Positions 17,545-27,073 of a DNA stretch of 64,000 bases are shown here, piece after piece. The notes beneath the pieces were generated by a model, which was not told the origin of the DNA, searched no databases, and saw only the letters and a program-made list of their open reading frames with translations. Position 1 is the stretch's first letter; each line of letters begins with the position of its first letter. The stretch covers positions 59,102-123,101 of the forward strand of contig CAYGTO010000007.1 in assembly GCA_964352815.1 (NCBI GenBank), written 5' to 3'. The DNA is from CAYGTO01 sp964352815. Lineage in GTDB: Bacteria > Pseudomonadota > Alphaproteobacteria > Rickettsiales > UBA3002. Both the position numbers and the translations under genes were made by a program.

Positions 17545-18822
17545 CTATCGCGCTTTCGACCAATCGCGGACAATCTCACATACCGCGTCGGTCACCTGCT
17601 GTAATTCTTCAGCCGTGATAGTAAAGGGCGGAAGGATGTAAATCACATCATTAAAGGGCCGTATCCACACCCCTTTGGCGTAAAATTTAGGGCGCATTTC
17701 AAACATATCATCCATCGTTGCCTCGAGCTGAACCACCGCCACCGCCCCCTTGCAGCGGACATCACGCACGCCGGGCAGGCCGTTTAGCTCGCGGAGCGCA
17801 TCATGGCATTGCGCTTCAATCCGTTCGGCATCGGCGATGCGGTCTTCTTGCTCGAACAGATCAAGTGAAGCATTGGCTGCGGCGCAAGCGAGCGGGTTGC
17901 CCATAAAGGTGGGGCCATGCATCAGCGCGTGACCAAGCTCATCACTCAAAAACGCTTCATAAATAGTTTCGGTCGCCAGGGTCGCCGCAAGCGTCATCGC
18001 CCCGCCGGTCAGCCCTTTACCCAGGCATAGAATGTCAGGCGCAATTCCCGCTTCGTCGCAGGCGAACATCGAGCCGGTGCGGGCGAAGCCAGTCATGATC
18101 TCATCGGCAATCAGTAGAATCTCATGGTCGCGGCAAATGCGGCGAATTTCAGCGAGAATATCCGCGCTATGAAAGCGCATCCCGCCCGCGCCTTGAATAA
18201 GCGGCTCCATAATCAGCGCAGCGGTTTGCGGTGCGATCTGTTCAATCATATCGCTGAATTCCGCCATCGAATATTCATCATTCGGCAGCGGAAGCTGAAA
18301 ATGCTTATGGGTGAGCGGGTTGAAGACGGTGTGCATCCAGCCACTGGCGCTGACCGACATGGCGCCGAACGTGTCACCGTGATAACCGCGTTTGAAGTGG
18401 ATGAATTTGGTTTTTTTGCTGTTACCGGTTTGTTTCCAATATTGCAGCGCCATTTTTAGCGCGACTTCTACCGCGATCGAACCGGAGTCTGCGAAGAAAA
18501 CGCGGTTCAGCCCGTCAGGTGTCATGTCGACTAAGCGCTTCGCTAGGCTGTAGCCTGCCTCATGCGCCAGCCCAGCGAACATGACATGGCTGAATTGCTT
18601 CATTTGTGTGGCGATAGCGGCGTTAATATGCGGGTGGTTATGGCCATGCGCGACGCTCCACCAACTCGCGATGGCATCGATCATCTTGGTCCCATCTTCG
18701 AGCGTGATGGTGCAGCCCTCCGCATGTGTGACTGGCATCGGCATCGGCGCAGTCTGCATCTGCGTATAGGGCAGCCAAATATGTTGATGGCCTTCGCGGA
18801 GCCAGTTTGGGGAATGTTTCAT
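17545..18822 (-). CDS. bioA: Adenosylmethionine-8-amino-7-oxononanoate aminotransferase
   Basis: 425 residues of class III aminotransferase. Motifs specific to BioA are WLPYTQM near the N-terminus, ASWWSVAHGHNHP, and FADSGSIAVEVALKMA. The PLP lysine lies in CLGKGLTGG. It converts KAPA to DAPA with SAM as amino donor, between the BioF and BioD steps. It is transcribed with the SLC13 carrier and DctP receptor downstream. A family 3 repeat separates it from sulP. Confidence 0.96.
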   Translation of the reverse strand: MKHSPNWLREGHQHIWLPYTQMQTAPMPMPVTHAEGCTITLEDGTKMIDAIASWWSVAHGHNHPHINAAIATQMKQFSHVMFAGLAHEAGYSLAKRLVDMTPDGLNRVFFADSGSIAVEVALKMALQYWKQTGNSKKTKFIHFKRGYHGDTFGAMSVSASGWMHTVFNPLTHKHFQLPLPNDEYSMAEFSDMIEQIAPQTAALIMEPLIQGAGGMRFHSADILAEIRRICRDHEILLIADEIMTGFARTGSMFACDEAGIAPDILCLGKGLTGGAMTLAATLATETIYEAFLSDELGHALMHGPTFMGNPLACAAANASLDLFEQEDRIADAERIEAQCHDALRELNGLPGVRDVRCKGAVAVVQLEATMDDMFEMRPKFYAKGVWIRPFNDVIYILPPFTITAEELQQVTDAVCEIVRDWSKAR

Positions 18823-18826
18823 AAAT

Positions 18827-18960
18827 CGTCATTCCGCCATAGGGCGGAATCCATGATGTAACGGCGGACTGAATGTTAGAATAAATGATCGCATAGAGAA
18901 GGAATGTAACTTCCGAGACACTAAGTTGCAACCTGGATCCCGGCCTGCGCCGGGATGACA
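18827..18960. repeat. Double-hairpin repeat, family 3 with long core
   Basis: It begins CGTCATTCCGCCATAGGGCG, then GGAATCCATG, a core of about 80 bp, and ends CTGGATCCCGGCCTGCGCCG with GGATGACA. The two hairpins belong to different stem types, so it may be a composite. It fills the sulP-bioA spacer. Confidence 0.75.
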
Positions 18961-20505
18961 TCATTTGCCTTTTTCTACCGGCGGGTGTTCACTGTAGTCA
19001 ACGACCACCCGATAATGCGGATCGTCTGACTCGTTCGGCTCCACCATGCTCCCCGCCTTATAAAGAAGGTCGATGCAATCTGGGCTGAGGCCACGCAAAT
19101 GCAGCGTTTTGCCATAGCGTTGATATTTCTCGGCCAGTGAGTCGATGGCTTCGAGCGCAGAATGGTCCCACACGCGGGAATAGTGAAAATCAATCACCAC
19201 ATCGTCTGGATCGTCTTTCGGATTGAAAAGTCGGCGGAAATTGGCGATAGAGGCGAAGAAAAGCTGGCCATGGAGGACATAGACTTTGCGTTTTTTGGTC
19301 TCCTTTTCAACATGCAGATGGATGTCGCGCGCGGAGTGCCAGGCATAGGCGAGGGCGGAAACAATCACGCCGACCACCACAGCCATCGCGAGGTCTGTTG
19401 CGACGGTGACGCCGGATACGAGCACCAGAATGAACGCATCGGTGCGCGGAATTTTATGCATGATACGCAAGGAAGACCATTCAAACGTCGCGATCACCAC
19501 CATAAACATGACGCCGACCAGCGCGGCAACGGGGATCATTTCGATCCAATCCGAAGCGATGAGAATGAAGGAGAGGAGGAATAGCGCAGCGGCAATACCG
19601 CCCATGCGGCCACGTCCGCCCGATTTGATGTTGATCATACTCTGCCCGATCATCGCGCAACCACCCATACCGCCGAAAAAGCCGGTGACAATATTGGCCC
19701 CGCCTTGCGCCATACATTCGCGGCTGTTGCGTCCGCGTGTTTCGGTCATCTCGTCGATCAGCGTAAGGGTTAGGAGTGATTCGATCAGCCCAATCGCCGC
19801 GAGAACCAAGGCGTAGGGGAAAATGATGCGCAGCGTTTCAAGGTTCAATGGCACTTCGGGAATGTGGAAAATGGGCAGTCCGCCGGCAATGTCTGCAAGG
19901 TCGCCTACCGTGCGTGTGTCAAGGTCTAAGCCGATCACCAGCCCAGCGGTGGCAGCGATGCCAGCGAGCGGCGCAGGGAATTTACTCGTGAGTTTGGGAA
20001 GCAGGTAAATGACCGCCATGGTCAGCGCGACCAGGGCAAGCATCATGGTGAGTTCATTTTCTGGCAACCAATCCATCACCCCAGAGGCATCAGCGGCCTT
20101 AAATTGCCCAAGCTGTGCGAGGAAAATCACGATAGCGAGGCCATTCACAAAACCGAGCATGACCGGGTAAGGGACCATGCGGATGAACTTGCCGAGGCGG
20201 AAAAGCCCGGCTAAAAACTGCATTATTCCCATAAGCACGACAGTGGCGAAGAGATATTCGACGCCATGCTGCGCGACGAGGGACACCATGACCACGGCGA
20301 GTGCGCCGGTGGCGCCGGAAATCATCCCAGGCCGGCCACCGAATGTTGCGGTGATCAGGCCAACAAGAAAGGCGGCATAGAGGCCGACAAGCGGTTCCAC
20401 GCCAGCGATAAACGCAAAGGCGACCGCTTCGGGAACCAAGGCCAGCGCGACGGTCAGGCCGGAAAGAATTTCAGTTTTTACATAGTGAGGGGAAGGGAGG
20501 TGCAT
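18961..20505 (-). CDS. SulP-family anion transporter with STAS domain
   Basis: 514 residues. The membrane part starts at once ([20 protein letters not shown]) and contains [20 protein letters not shown], diagnostic of SulP carriers. The last ~110 residues are a STAS domain ([16 protein letters not shown], then [17 protein letters not shown]). SulP proteins move sulfate, bicarbonate or other anions. It lies between bioB and bioA; sulfur is needed by biotin synthase, but a functional link is only inferred. Confidence 0.9.
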   Translation of the reverse strand: MHLPSPHYVKTEILSGLTVALALVPEAVAFAFIAGVEPLVGLYAAFLVGLITATFGGRPGMISGATGALAVVMVSLVAQHGVEYLFATVVLMGIMQFLAGLFRLGKFIRMVPYPVMLGFVNGLAIVIFLAQLGQFKAADASGVMDWLPENELTMMLALVALTMAVIYLLPKLTSKFPAPLAGIAATAGLVIGLDLDTRTVGDLADIAGGLPIFHIPEVPLNLETLRIIFPYALVLAAIGLIESLLTLTLIDEMTETRGRNSRECMAQGGANIVTGFFGGMGGCAMIGQSMINIKSGGRGRMGGIAAALFLLSFILIASDWIEMIPVAALVGVMFMVVIATFEWSSLRIMHKIPRTDAFILVLVSGVTVATDLAMAVVVGVIVSALAYAWHSARDIHLHVEKETKKRKVYVLHGQLFFASIANFRRLFNPKDDPDDVVIDFHYSRVWDHSALEAIDSLAEKYQRYGKTLHLRGLSPDCIDLLYKAGSMVEPNESDDPHYRVVVDYSEHPPVEKGK

Positions 20506-20535
20506 GATGACGCCCGGTAGAAATTAAGTGATGGG

Positions 20536-20608
20536 TGTCATTACCCGACTTGTTCGGGTAATCCAAGGCAAATATTTTTGGATTGCCCGAACAAGTCGTG
20601 CAATGACA
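20536..20608. repeat. Double-hairpin repeat, family 1 (short element)
   Basis: The left half, from TGTCATTACCCGAC to GGGTAATCCA, is identical over 30 nt to the left end of the GIY-YIG element at 31147-31176. The right half is TGGATTGCCCGAAC ... GTGCAATGACA. The core is about 13 bp. It fills the bioB-sulP spacer. Confidence 0.9.
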
Positions 20609-20616
20609 TGTTTCGC

Positions 20617-21606
20617 TTATGCAGCTTCTGCTTCAGCCTTCACTTCAGGTTTCTCAATGGAAATGCCCAGCTCTGCCAGCATGGTGAGGTCTTTATTCTC
20701 CGACGGATTGCTCGTGGTGAGCAGCGTTTCGCCATAGAAAATTGAATTCGCGCCGGCAAAGAAGCACAGTGCCTGCATTTCTTTGCTCATCTCCTCGCGG
20801 CCCGCAGACAAGCGCACATACGAGGCAGGCATCAAAATCCGCGCAATCGCAATCGTTTTAACAAATTCGACGGGTGGCAATAGCGGAATTCCCTGCAGCA
20901 TCGAATGCATCGGCGTGCCCTCGACCTGCACGAGCATATTGATCGGCACACTTTCCGGATGGCTTGGCAGGTTCGCAAGCGTCACCAGCATATCAGCGCG
21001 GTCTTCGCGGCTTTCGCCCATTCCGACAATGCCGCCGCAGCAGGTTTTCATCCCCGAATTACGCACATGCTCCAGCGTATCGAGCCGGTCCTGATAGGTG
21101 CGCGTCGTGATAATGTCCGAATAATAGCGCTCGGAAGTGTCGAGATTATGGTTATAATAGTCCAGCCCACAGCTTTTCAGCTCTTTCGCTTGGGGCTCGG
21201 TCAGCATCCCAAGCGTTGCGCAGGTTTCAAGGTCGAGCGCCTTCACTTCGCCAATCATCTTGGTCAGCTTTGGCATGTCGCGCTCTTTCGGGTTGCGCCA
21301 CGCCGCCCCCATGCAAAAACGCGTGGCACCTGCGGCCTTTGCGGCTTTCGCCTGCGCAACCACCTCATCGCTTTCCATAAGCTTTTCAGCCTTTAAGCCC
21401 GTGTTAAAATGCGCACTTTGCGAGCAATATTTACAATCCTCCGCGCAGCCACCGGTCTTGATGTTACACAGCGTGCTAGCCTGAATTTCATTGGGGTTAA
21501 AATGCTGGCGGTGCGTGCTTTGCGCATCGAAAAGCAGGTCATTCAAAGGTTTATCAAAGAGGGCGAGCGCTTCGTCGCGGCTCCAATTATGTCGAATTTC
21601 AGTCAT
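20617..21606 (-). CDS. bioB: Biotin synthase
   Basis: 329 residues, starting [14 protein letters not shown] with AAAGG upstream; the frame is open further but that part is repeat-derived. The radical-SAM cysteines are C54, C58 and C61 (CAEDCKYC), and [16 protein letters not shown] and SAGREEM are typical BioB motifs. It inserts sulfur into dethiobiotin using [4Fe-4S] and sacrificial [2Fe-2S] clusters. The C-terminal tail is short and Ala/Glu rich. It heads the minus-strand arm of the divergent biotin locus. Confidence 0.97.
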   Translation of the reverse strand: MTEIRHNWSRDEALALFDKPLNDLLFDAQSTHRQHFNPNEIQASTLCNIKTGGCAEDCKYCSQSAHFNTGLKAEKLMESDEVVAQAKAAKAAGATRFCMGAAWRNPKERDMPKLTKMIGEVKALDLETCATLGMLTEPQAKELKSCGLDYYNHNLDTSERYYSDIITTRTYQDRLDTLEHVRNSGMKTCCGGIVGMGESREDRADMLVTLANLPSHPESVPINMLVQVEGTPMHSMLQGIPLLPPVEFVKTIAIARILMPASYVRLSAGREEMSKEMQALCFFAGANSIFYGETLLTTSNPSENKDLTMLAELGISIEKPEVKAEAEAA

Positions 21607-21650
21607 GCGCCTTTCATAGCAGCTTTTTGAGCGGGGCCAACAAAAAACGG

Positions 21651-21722
21651 TGTCATTACCCGGCGTGTCCGGGTAATCCACAACAAAAAGCTTGGATTGC
21701 CCGAATAAATCGGGCAATGACA
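21651..21722. repeat. Double-hairpin repeat, family 1, in the bioB/bioF divergent region
   Basis: The left half is TGTCATTACCCGGC ... GGGTAATCCA. The right half is TGGATTGCCCGAAT ... CGGGCAATGACA. It takes up 72 of the 120 bp between the divergent starts and ends 5 bp before the bioF ATG. I saw no TTATxTATAA-type BioR operator in the rest. Confidence 0.88.
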
Positions 21723-21726
21723 GTGT

Positions 21727-22839
21727 ATGAGCCTTGCTTTACACACGATTCCCGAGCCCCGGCGCCGTTATCTACGTTCGGTTCGCCCTTCGGGGCCGAT
21801 GAGCATTACGGTCGATGGGGCGGAATATATCAATTTTTCGAGCAATGACTATTTCGGCCTCTCACAACACCCAGAAGTGAAGGCTGTGGCGGCGGAAGCG
21901 CTAGCAAACTATGGCGCGGGGGCCGGTGCCTCGCGCCTGGTGACGGGAAGCCATCCGCTCTATGCACCGCTGGAAGCGCGGTTGGCCGAGATGAAGCAGA
22001 GCGAAGCGGCGCTAGTGTTTGGTTCGGGCTATCTCGCGAATATTGGGGTGATAAGCAGCCTGGCGGGCCGGCACGATCTGATTCTAGCGGATAAGCTGGT
22101 CCATGCTTGTATGTTGGACGGCGCCACGCTTTCAGGCGCCAAGCTATTGCGTTTTCAGCATAATAACCTCGCGGATTTGCAGCGTTTGCTCGAGAAGCGA
22201 ACGGAGAATAAGCGCTGTTTTGTGCTCACAGAGACACTATTCTCGATGGATGGCGATCGCGCGCCGATTCAGGAGATGTTAGCGCTGTGTCGGCAGCATG
22301 ATGCGGTATTAATCTCCGATGACGCCCATGGGCTGGGGATTGTAGAGCATTATCCTGATTCGTCGCATATACAGATTGGCACCTTGTCGAAAGCGGCGGG
22401 AGCGTATGGCGGCTATGTCTGTGCAAGCCAGGAAGTGGTCGATTATCTGGTGAATCATGCGCGCAGTTTCATCTTCACCACCGCACTGCCGCCTGCGACG
22501 GTTGCGGCGGCTGACAAAGCCGTAGAATTGCTTGCAAATGATGAAAGTCTGAATGAACGTTTGTTTGATAATATAATATTATTTAATAGCATATTAGAAG
22601 GAAATCTTAATGTAGCTAATGAACAAATAATGAGCCCGATTCAGCCGATTATTACTGGTTCGGGTGGGGCCGCGCTTGCGGCGCAGGGTGCACTGGCTAC
22701 ACAAGGGTTCTGGGTGCAGGCGATTCGCCCACCGACCGTTCCCGAAGGCACGTCGCGTCTCCGTGTTACTCTCTCTGCGGCGCACAGGTCAGAGGATGTC
22801 GAGCGGCTCGCCGAGGCAATGGGAGAGCTCATCGCATGA
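21727..22839 (+). CDS. bioF: 8-amino-7-oxononanoate synthase
   Basis: 370 residues of the alpha-oxoamine synthase family: [45 protein letters not shown], and the PLP lysine in [12 protein letters not shown]. It joins pimeloyl-ACP and alanine. No Shine-Dalgarno is visible because the preceding bases are the end of a repeat, so translation may start inefficiently or the leader RNA may be structured. It overlaps the next gene by 4 bp (ATGA). Confidence 0.95.
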   Translation: MSLALHTIPEPRRRYLRSVRPSGPMSITVDGAEYINFSSNDYFGLSQHPEVKAVAAEALANYGAGAGASRLVTGSHPLYAPLEARLAEMKQSEAALVFGSGYLANIGVISSLAGRHDLILADKLVHACMLDGATLSGAKLLRFQHNNLADLQRLLEKRTENKRCFVLTETLFSMDGDRAPIQEMLALCRQHDAVLISDDAHGLGIVEHYPDSSHIQIGTLSKAAGAYGGYVCASQEVVDYLVNHARSFIFTTALPPATVAAADKAVELLANDESLNERLFDNIILFNSILEGNLNVANEQIMSPIQPIITGSGGAALAAQGALATQGFWVQAIRPPTVPEGTSRLRVTLSAAHRSEDVERLAEAMGELIA

Positions 22840-23513
22840 AAATACTCACCCTTTCCGGATGGGCGCAAGACCATGAAGCGCTGACCCCGTTGCTCGATAT
22901 GCCCATGGAGGCGGAGCATTATAGCGACCATGCAGATTACGCGGCGTGGAAGCGCGCGCATTCCGAGCGCAAATATGATGTGGTTATTGGTTGGTCGCTC
23001 GGCGGTCAGCTTGCTGTGCGCGCCCTAAATGATAAGTGGTTATCTGCACGCAAGCTTATTTTAATAGGGACACCCTATCAATTCGTTGCGAATCATAGGT
23101 TTTCTCACGCAATGGAGCCATGGCTGTTTGGGCAGTTTGTTGAAAATTATCAGATGGATCCGCAGCGTACCGCAAAGCGATTCCGCGGATTAATTGCTAA
23201 GAACGACATGCGTGAGAAAGAGGTATCACGTTCTTTGAGATTGCATGCAGAAGTTGAACGTAAAGAACGATGGGCGGGATGGCTGAAGGAGCTTGAAGGC
23301 ACTGGTTTTGATACAGTGAGTAGCGATTTTCCCGAAACCCTAGTGATTCATGGTGAAAAAGACAGTTTGGTTAAATACGCTCAAGCGCAGCATTTGGAAG
23401 ATATTCTCCCTCATTCAAGCCTGTATTCACTTCCCCATGCTGCTCACGCGCCACATTTGCATGACAAGGCGCAGGTGCAGGCGGCGATGCACCGATTTTT
23501 GGAGAGTACATGA
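22836..23513 (+). CDS. BioH/BioG-like pimeloyl-ACP methyl ester esterase
   Basis: 225 residues of alpha/beta hydrolase lying between bioF and bioC with 4-bp overlaps on both sides. The nucleophile is in GWSLGG, the acid in GEKDSLV and the His in HAAHAPHLH. In biotin loci such a hydrolase removes the methyl group that BioC adds, releasing pimeloyl-ACP. Sequence alone does not settle whether it is BioH or one of the substitute esterases, so no symbol is given. Confidence 0.82.
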   Translation: MKILTLSGWAQDHEALTPLLDMPMEAEHYSDHADYAAWKRAHSERKYDVVIGWSLGGQLAVRALNDKWLSARKLILIGTPYQFVANHRFSHAMEPWLFGQFVENYQMDPQRTAKRFRGLIAKNDMREKEVSRSLRLHAEVERKERWAGWLKELEGTGFDTVSSDFPETLVIHGEKDSLVKYAQAQHLEDILPHSSLYSLPHAAHAPHLHDKAQVQAAMHRFLEST

Positions 23514-24265
23514 GTAAAATTACATTGATTTCCCGCGATTTTGGTAAGGCTGCCTCGGGCTACCATAAGAAAGCCATTCTGCAGCGGACGATTGCGAGCG
23601 AGCTGGCGGAAAAGCTGGTGCCGCACCTTTCCGAGGGAATGCGCTACGCGGATATTGGCTGTGGCACGGGGTTTCTCGCCGAAGCGCTCGATATTCCGAT
23701 GATGGGTGTCGATATTGCGCCGGAGATGCTTGAACAGGCGGAAGCGCTTTATGAGAGCTGCTATGAGGCGGATATGAACGCGCTGCCATTTGAGGCAGAT
23801 AGCATGGATGCGTTGCTTTCAAGCTCGACGCTGCAGTGGGCGAATGATATTGAACGCACATTCAATGAGTGGGACCGGGTGACCAAGCCGGGCGGGCTGA
23901 TTGCCTTTGCGACCTTCTCCTATGGCACGTTGCGCAAGCTGACCGAGGCGTTTGAGATGGCCGATGAGCCGCACCGGATTCTGGATTTTACCATGGCCGA
24001 AGATTTCCGCGATTGCCTCACGCAGAAGGGCTATGAGATGGTGGTGTATGAAAATAAACATCACACACAGAACCATGCGAACTTCATCGCCGTGCTGAAA
24101 TCGATGAAGGAGATTGGGGCAGGGCTCAAGCCTGAGAAACCGCGTTATTTATCAAAAGCAGCGCTGAAGAAAGTCGAAGGCTATTATCGCTATTTGGCGA
24201 CGCAGGATGATTTGCTCATGAGCCATTGGGAAGTGACGACAATTATTGCGAGAAAGCCAGCATGA
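23510..24265 (+). CDS. bioC: Malonyl-ACP O-methyltransferase
   Basis: 251 residues of class I SAM methyltransferase. ISRDFGKAASGYHKKAILQ is a typical BioC start, the SAM-binding loop is DIGCGTGFLAEAL, followed by GVDIAPEML and LLSSSTLQWAND. It methylates malonyl-ACP to disguise it for fatty acid synthesis, opening the pimelate pathway. It is part of the bioF-bioH-like-bioC chain with overlapping ends. Confidence 0.93.
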   Translation: MSKITLISRDFGKAASGYHKKAILQRTIASELAEKLVPHLSEGMRYADIGCGTGFLAEALDIPMMGVDIAPEMLEQAEALYESCYEADMNALPFEADSMDALLSSSTLQWANDIERTFNEWDRVTKPGGLIAFATFSYGTLRKLTEAFEMADEPHRILDFTMAEDFRDCLTQKGYEMVVYENKHHTQNHANFIAVLKSMKEIGAGLKPEKPRYLSKAALKKVEGYYRYLATQDDLLMSHWEVTTIIARKPA

Positions 24266-24293
24266 ATAGTAAGAATCACTATTACAAAGTAGG

Positions 24294-24363
24294 TGTCATC
24301 CCCGTGAAAACGGGGATCTTAGATAACAGATATGGCGAGATTCCCGCATTCACGGGAATGACA
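24294..24363. repeat. Double-hairpin repeat, family 3
   Basis: It begins TGTCATCCCCGTGAAAACGG, then GGGATCTTAG, and ends GAGATTCCCGCATTCACGGG with AATGACA. It fills the bioC-bioD spacer. Confidence 0.87.
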
Positions 24364-24374
24364 AAGGGTATGAT

Positions 24375-25127
24375 ATGAGCGCGTATTTTATCACCTCAAC
24401 CGGGACGGAGATTGGCAAAACTTTCGTAACCTGCGCGCTGGTGCACCAATTGAAACAGGCTGGCCGACCTGTGGAAGCGTATAAGCCGCTGATCAGCGGG
24501 ATTCCGAATCCGTCATCCTGGCGTTCAACGTCAGGATCTCATATAGCGGAAATAGATCCTGGTGTCAGGCACCAGGATGACAGTAACACCCTATCAGACA
24601 CCGACACCGGGCAGATTGCGCAGTCGCTGGGATTATCGTTAACGAAAGAAACCATCGACCATCTCTCCCCATGGCAATTTCAGGCACCACTCTCACCGCA
24701 TGTCGCAGCGGAGCGAGAAGGCCGCGAGATTGATGTGGTGGAGCTGGAAGCCTGGTCGCGCGTGAAGATTGAAGCGCATGACGGCACATTACTGATCGAA
24801 GGGGTGGGTGGGGTGATGGTGCCACTGAATCGCGAGAAAACCGTACTTGATTGGATCGATGCGCTGAATCTCCCCACGATCTTAGTAATTGGGAGTTATC
24901 TAGGAAGTCTTAGTCATACACTCACGGCGCTCGAGGTAATGAAGGCACGCTCAGTTCACTGTGCAGGTATTGTGGTGAGTGAAGTGACGCCGAATGCGGA
25001 TATTAAGGCGGAAGAAACAATCGCTATGTTAAAAGGGCTGATTGATCCTTCCCTACCATGCTTGTCGCTATCCTACTGCGATGGTGGTTGGAAAAACGCC
25101 CCTAATTTGCTATCCTTACTGGCATGA
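24375..25127 (+). CDS. bioD: Dethiobiotin synthetase with an in-frame repeat-derived insertion
   Basis: 250 residues, about 25 longer than E. coli BioD. The P-loop is STGTEIGKTFVTCAL, then YKPLISG, and LIEGVGGVMVPL; all catalytic elements are present. The enzyme closes the ureido ring of dethiobiotin with CO2 and ATP. Residues about 46-70, between KPLISG and SDTDTGQIAQ, are the translation of a complete palindromic repeat. The insertion sits in the loop after the substrate-binding lysine, where lengths vary in the family, so activity may survive. The stop overlaps the next start by 4 bp. Confidence 0.93.
   Translation: MSAYFITSTGTEIGKTFVTCALVHQLKQAGRPVEAYKPLISGIPNPSSWRSTSGSHIAEIDPGVRHQDDSNTLSDTDTGQIAQSLGLSLTKETIDHLSPWQFQAPLSPHVAAEREGREIDVVELEAWSRVKIEAHDGTLLIEGVGGVMVPLNREKTVLDWIDALNLPTILVIGSYLGSLSHTLTALEVMKARSVHCAGIVVSEVTPNADIKAEETIAMLKGLIDPSLPCLSLSYCDGGWKNAPNLLSLLA
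24511..24583. repeat. Family 2-like double-hairpin repeat inside bioD (in frame)
   Basis: It begins CGTCATCCTGGCGTTCAACG, then TCAGGATCTCATAT, and returns through AATAGATCCTGGTG to CACCAGGATGACAG. It is translated as about 25 residues (PSSWRSTSG ... RHQDDS). Outer ends CGTCATCCTGG and CCAGGATGACA are inverted repeats. Confidence 0.87.
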
Positions 25128-25852
25128 GTGATATGAAAGATCCGCTGGAGAAAGACGCGCCAGCCAGTGACGCGCCGAAAAAGGGCAAGCATGTGCCGTT
25201 GCATGAGATGGAAGAGATGCCCAAGCCACTACGCGGTGTTTTCGGGGCGCTGGATCGGTTTGCTCATGGGCCCGCACGTAAGCGAATGAACGCGTCGAAA
25301 CATTATGTGGGGCTTAATGATCGCCTTTTCGCTAATATTATCGATTTGTTTCTGGTCTTTGTCATTTTTACGCCCTTGTTCGGAATTTTAAACAGCTATC
25401 TTTATCACGGGATGGACCCGGAAATCGCTTTCAGCGAAGCAGTGCGGATCGGGAAAGTGGATGAGCAAGCGGGCACAGAATATCTCAAATCGACGAAGGT
25501 GCTTGAGCAAATGCTGAAAGTCTATGCGGTGCAAGGGCTGATACTGGGCGCGATTTACGTATTTTTCTGGGTTAAGTTTCAAGCCACGCCGGGTAAAATG
25601 ATTTTGGGCTATAAGGTGGTGGAGAAAGGCACGGAAGAGCCCATAGGCTTAGAGACGGGGATTCTGCGCTATTTAGGGTTTTATCTCGCTGGAATTCCGC
25701 TGATGATTGGCTTTATCTGGATGGTGTTTCATCCGAAAAAGCAAGGCTGGCACGATATGTTTGCGGGAACGGTGGTGGTCCGCACGGATCGTTCCTATCG
25801 TAAAATCGCGGGTGATTGCTGGCGCTGGATTAAGTCGAAATTATCCAAGTGA
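25124..25852 (+). CDS. RDD-family membrane protein
   Basis: 242 residues. After a charged cytoplasmic start (about 60 residues) come hydrophobic segments near residues 70-90 (NIIDLFLVFVIF), 130-150 (GLILGAIYVFFW) and 180-200 (YLAGIPLMIGFIW). The pattern NDRLFANIIDLF ... ATPGKMILG ... QGWHDMFAGTVVV is that of RDD proteins. Function is unknown; the family is linked to transport or membrane maintenance. It overlaps bioD by 4 bp and the convergent uspA-like gene by 12 bp. Confidence 0.82.
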   Translation: MSDMKDPLEKDAPASDAPKKGKHVPLHEMEEMPKPLRGVFGALDRFAHGPARKRMNASKHYVGLNDRLFANIIDLFLVFVIFTPLFGILNSYLYHGMDPEIAFSEAVRIGKVDEQAGTEYLKSTKVLEQMLKVYAVQGLILGAIYVFFWVKFQATPGKMILGYKVVEKGTEEPIGLETGILRYLGFYLAGIPLMIGFIWMVFHPKKQGWHDMFAGTVVVRTDRSYRKIAGDCWRWIKSKLSK

Positions 25853-26329
25853 TTCCATCTGTTCATCGGTCAGGTTCGACGGTACGAGCATGATTGGGAT
25901 AGAAATCTTAGTTCCCATATGGCCAATAATTCTGCTGGCGAGTTTCCCACGACTTCCCTTATCAGGCTCAATTCCGAGCACAAGCATGTTGGCATCATAG
26001 TCGGAATCTTCATCGATTTGTTTGATGATTTCATCCACGATATCGCCATGACGGATCAGCAGTGAAGGCATATGGCCACTAAGATCCATCGCTTCATCTG
26101 CATGCTCTTGTAACATTTTCTCGGCATTAGCGCGCAAGTCGGATTCCATTTTTTCTTGGATGGATTCAAGCGATTGCGATTCAACAGGCGGCACCACGTG
26201 CAGAAGATCGATAAGAAGGTTGCGTTTTTTGGCCTTCATGCAAGCAAAGCGCATTGCTTTTCGTGCCACATCGCTGCCATCGATGCAGACCATATATCTC
26301 GATTGAGTATATTCCGTATCTTTAGTCAT
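25841..26329 (-). CDS. Universal stress protein (UspA family)
   Basis: 162 residues with the UspA fold: start strand YMVCIDGSDVARKAMRFAC and the ATP-binding signature G-x2-G-x9-G represented by LVLGIEPDKGSRGKLASRI ... GHMGTKI followed by SIPIMLVP. Such proteins bind ATP and act in stress survival. It is the last gene of the minus-strand TauE/TIGR02186 series, 15 bp after it. Confidence 0.87.
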   Translation of the reverse strand: MTKDTEYTQSRYMVCIDGSDVARKAMRFACMKAKKRNLLIDLLHVVPPVESQSLESIQEKMESDLRANAEKMLQEHADEAMDLSGHMPSLLIRHGDIVDEIIKQIDEDSDYDANMLVLGIEPDKGSRGKLASRIIGHMGTKISIPIMLVPSNLTDEQMESLG

Positions 26330-26344
26330 AATGCTTACCTCTAG

Positions 26345-27073
26345 TTACATCCGTTCAAAGAGTTGATTTGCTAACCACCCTGCGCCAATCGCTAAGAAGA
26401 TCGCGGCAAGTCCGTAGAAAAGTGAATAATGAATCGCGGCGTCATACATAAAGGCATCGAGGCCGATTTTGGCGACTTCAACGGGAGTAGAATGCACGCC
26501 AACGACTTCCCCATCGCTGATCAAATAGACCTCGGCGGTGTATAATCCGCGCGGGACACTATCAGGGAAGGTAAAGGTTTTCTTGAAAAGCGTCTCATCC
26601 AGAAAAATGATCTCGCCAGACTCATTGACAAGCAGTTCGTTAAGTTCGAGATGATCTTTTAGTGCTTCAGCAAAAGGACCCGCAGATTTTTTGTTATTTT
26701 GCGAATGAAGAATATGCTCTGGTCCAAGCTTGAGTGGCTCCATATGGCCGATATCTTGAATGTCGTCGAGCTTGCGGCTGCTGGCGAGTGCGTAATAGCT
26801 GGGCACGCCTTCAAATGTCTCTGAGGCGGCGTTGACCCACATGCCTGCGATACGTTGCTTCTTGCGCACAGTGAAGTCTTTCGCAGGGCCGCGCACGACG
26901 ATAAGCACGTCGCCCGATTCGTTTCGTGCGCCGTACATAGGCAACTTAATTCCGGTGAAGCCAGAATGGATCTCAATGCGCTGGCTGGCGATATCCGCAA
27001 CAAGCGCCTTACTATGTCCATAAGAGGGGAACATGAGTAAGAGAAGGGCAATCGATAGGCTTAGCTTTCTCAT
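26345..27073 (-). CDS. TIGR02186-type membrane-anchored periplasmic protein
   Basis: 242 residues with an N-terminal signal peptide (KLSLSIALLLLMFPSYGHS), a soluble middle part, and one C-terminal hydrophobic helix (LFYGLAAIFLAIGAGWLA). It fits the alphaproteobacterial family that accompanies TauE/SafE exporters (EIHSGFTG, VVVRGPAKDFTVRKK-like motifs). It overlaps the TauE gene by 4 bp, which supports a joint complex, probably in sulfur-compound or anion export. Confidence 0.8.
   Translation of the reverse strand: MRKLSLSIALLLLMFPSYGHSKALVADIASQRIEIHSGFTGIKLPMYGARNESGDVLIVVRGPAKDFTVRKKQRIAGMWVNAASETFEGVPSYYALASSRKLDDIQDIGHMEPLKLGPEHILHSQNNKKSAGPFAEALKDHLELNELLVNESGEIIFLDETLFKKTFTFPDSVPRGLYTAEVYLISDGEVVGVHSTPVEVAKIGLDAFMYDAAIHYSLFYGLAAIFLAIGAGWLANQLFERM

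Noticed and set aside
23520..23861. Long open frame opposite bioC
   Set aside because: It lies entirely antisense to a recognised gene and has low-information composition.
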